Shown in pieces: positions 21,040 through 21,988 of a stretch of DNA of 21,988 nt. A model generated the notes under the pieces. The model saw only the letters and a program-made list of their open reading frames with translations. It was not told the DNA's origin and made no database searches. The position numbers and the translations under genes are program-made. Location of the stretch: assembly GCA_934249275.1 (NCBI GenBank), contig CAKQKT010000020.1, positions 1 through 21,988 of the forward strand, in the 5' to 3' direction. The stretch comes from an uncultured Sutterella sp. Lineage in GTDB: Bacteria > Pseudomonadota > Gammaproteobacteria > Burkholderiales > Burkholderiaceae_F. Within the stretch, counting starts at the first letter, position 1. Every line of letters begins with the position of its first letter.

Positions 21040-21988
21040 TCAGCGAAGCGATTCGGCGGTTTTGGCCATGAGGACGATGAAGTCCTGGACGAACTTCTGG
21101 GTGAGGTCCTCCTCGGCGAGAGACCACATGCGCCACGTGCCGTTGTGCACGAGGCGGCAGCCCGCGGCGGCGCTTCTGGGATTGGCATCCGGGGCGACCG
21201 GCACGAGCACGTCGGCGCGGTTGTTCCAGAAGGTGGCGCGCATGAGGGTGCTGGCGCCGATCGTCAGGGTGGCGTCGTTGGGCGTCGTCTGAAGAACCGG
21301 GTTGATGCCGCGGTCCATCAGGCCGTCGCGGATCACTTCCATGAAGGTGACGGGCGTGTGGTGAGGACCGGCGGCTTCAGATTCCGTTCCCTGGACCGGA
21401 GTGGAGTCCGGTTCGGCAGTCTTGGCTTCCGCGGGCTCGTCGTCGAAGACGTCGGCGAGCGTCGGGAGCGAAATGCGCACGGCGTCGCGCATCTCCATTT
21501 CGGGGATGAGCATGATGTCGGCCTTTTCGACTTCGGCGGGGATGAGCGGCGCTTCGAACTGAACGGGTTCGGGGGCGGGGGCTTCGTGCTCCTCGGGCGT
21601 AAAGTCGGCGGCCGAGACGGGGGCGACGGGCGGGACCGGGGCCTCCTCCTCGACGTCGAAGACCATCAGGTCAAGGCCCGACTCAAGGCGCTCGACATTG
21701 GCGCGGACGTGTGCAAGAAGCAGGTCGCGGCGTTCGGCGGCCTCCTCGGGCTCGGGCGCAATGCCGAGCTCGGCGAGCGCCTCGCAGACGCGCTCGAGCG
21801 TCTTTTCGGGACGGCGGAACCAGTCGGCGCTGCGGATGCGGACGAACTTCCAGCCCGTGCGCTCGAGCACCGTCTGGCGCTCCATGTCGCGGCGGATGGC
21901 GTCTTCGTCCTCGCGGCCCGAGCCGTCGCATTCGATGGCGGCGGCGCTGCCGCGCGAGCGGACAACCATGACAAGGCGCCAGGCGCCC
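21040..21988 (-). CDS. 3' part of a protein with diverged Vsr-like (MTES_1575-like) nuclease domain; cut by window edge
   Basis: The frame is open through the window edge (GAWRLVMVVRS precedes the first internal Met), so the true start lies outside and the visible 315 or so residues are a C-terminal piece. The visible N-terminal part has AAAIECDG, then RRDMERQTVLERTGWKFVRI and RSADWFRRPEKTLERV. This matches the restriction-endonuclease-like domain found at the end of large superfamily I helicase/DUF3320-type proteins (MTES_1575 type). In that family an acidic residue usually sits in the strand before IECDG, and YHS-like residues follow it; here the strand reads WRLVMVV and the next residues are SGRED, so the active site looks altered. 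A long acidic, proline-rich linker follows, then an unrecognised C-terminal domain (TLTIGASTLMRATFWNNRAD to the end). Whether it is an active nuclease, a defence helicase or something else needs the missing N-terminus. Confidence 0.7.
   Translation of the reverse strand, partial: GAWRLVMVVRSRGSAAAIECDGSGREDEDAIRRDMERQTVLERTGWKFVRIRSADWFRRPEKTLERVCEALAELGIAPEPEEAAERRDLLLAHVRANVERLESGLDLMVFDVEEEAPVPPVAPVSAADFTPEEHEAPAPEPVQFEAPLIPAEVEKADIMLIPEMEMRDAVRISLPTLADVFDDEPAEAKTAEPDSTPVQGTESEAAGPHHTPVTFMEVIRDGLMDRGINPVLQTTPNDATLTIGASTLMRATFWNNRADVLVPVAPDANPRSAAAGCRLVHNGTWRMWSLAEEDLTQKFVQDFIVLMAKTAESLR

Noticed and set aside
1..21988. CRISPR array, tRNA/rRNA genes, insertion sequences or attachment sites
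   Set aside because: No spaced repeat array, cloverleaf-like segment, transposase or flanking terminal repeats were seen on reading the window.

Overview
The window is GC-rich, densely coded DNA from a Gram-negative bacterium. The evidence is a tripartite RND efflux system with outer-membrane channel, a FadL-type outer-membrane barrel, lipoprotein signals and Shine-Dalgarno-led short operons. The style (high GC, small wHTH protein, M20 peptidase plus permease) fits a betaproteobacterium of the Sutterella/Parasutterella type. That placement is inference from general resemblance and was not tested.

Layout: (1) 110-2117, + strand: a possible 25-codon leader ORF, a DUF1848 protein with a C-terminal radical-SAM-like cysteine motif, and an HNH-nuclease-like protein. 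Each overlaps the next by ATGA, and a strong terminator follows. (2) 2238-5373, + strand: a two-gene operon of an unrecognised acidic 183-aa protein and an 832-aa protein. The latter has a long helical N-terminal half and a C-terminal domain with lipid-kinase/HipA-like catalytic motifs. This is the most unusual locus here. (3) 5387-7858, - strand: an M20D amidohydrolase downstream of a polytopic permease, with a terminator-like hairpin between them. (4) 7859-8565: a 458-bp non-coding stretch with palindromes, then a 60-aa winged-helix protein. (5) 8600-11728, + strand: a MATE exporter and a FadL-family porin. (6) 11824-13836, + strand: ribokinase-like kinase and nucleoside hydrolase, a likely nucleoside/ribose salvage pair. 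(7) 13878-20559, - strand: adaptor, RND pump, outer-membrane channel and a TetR regulator in one operon. Its promoter is covered by two matching TGAAC-N4-GTTCA operators. (8) 20560-21988: a non-coding gap, then the 3' part of a protein with a diverged Vsr-like/MTES_1575-like nuclease domain, cut by the window edge.

The efflux operon reads as a self-regulated unit: the last gene encodes the probable repressor and the first promoter carries two equal operators 32 bp apart (about three helical turns). The permease and amidohydrolase probably import and hydrolyse an acylated or amidated substrate. Nucleoside hydrolase would release ribose that the adjacent kinase could phosphorylate. The 110-5373 region contains only poorly characterised families and is the best place to look for new biology.
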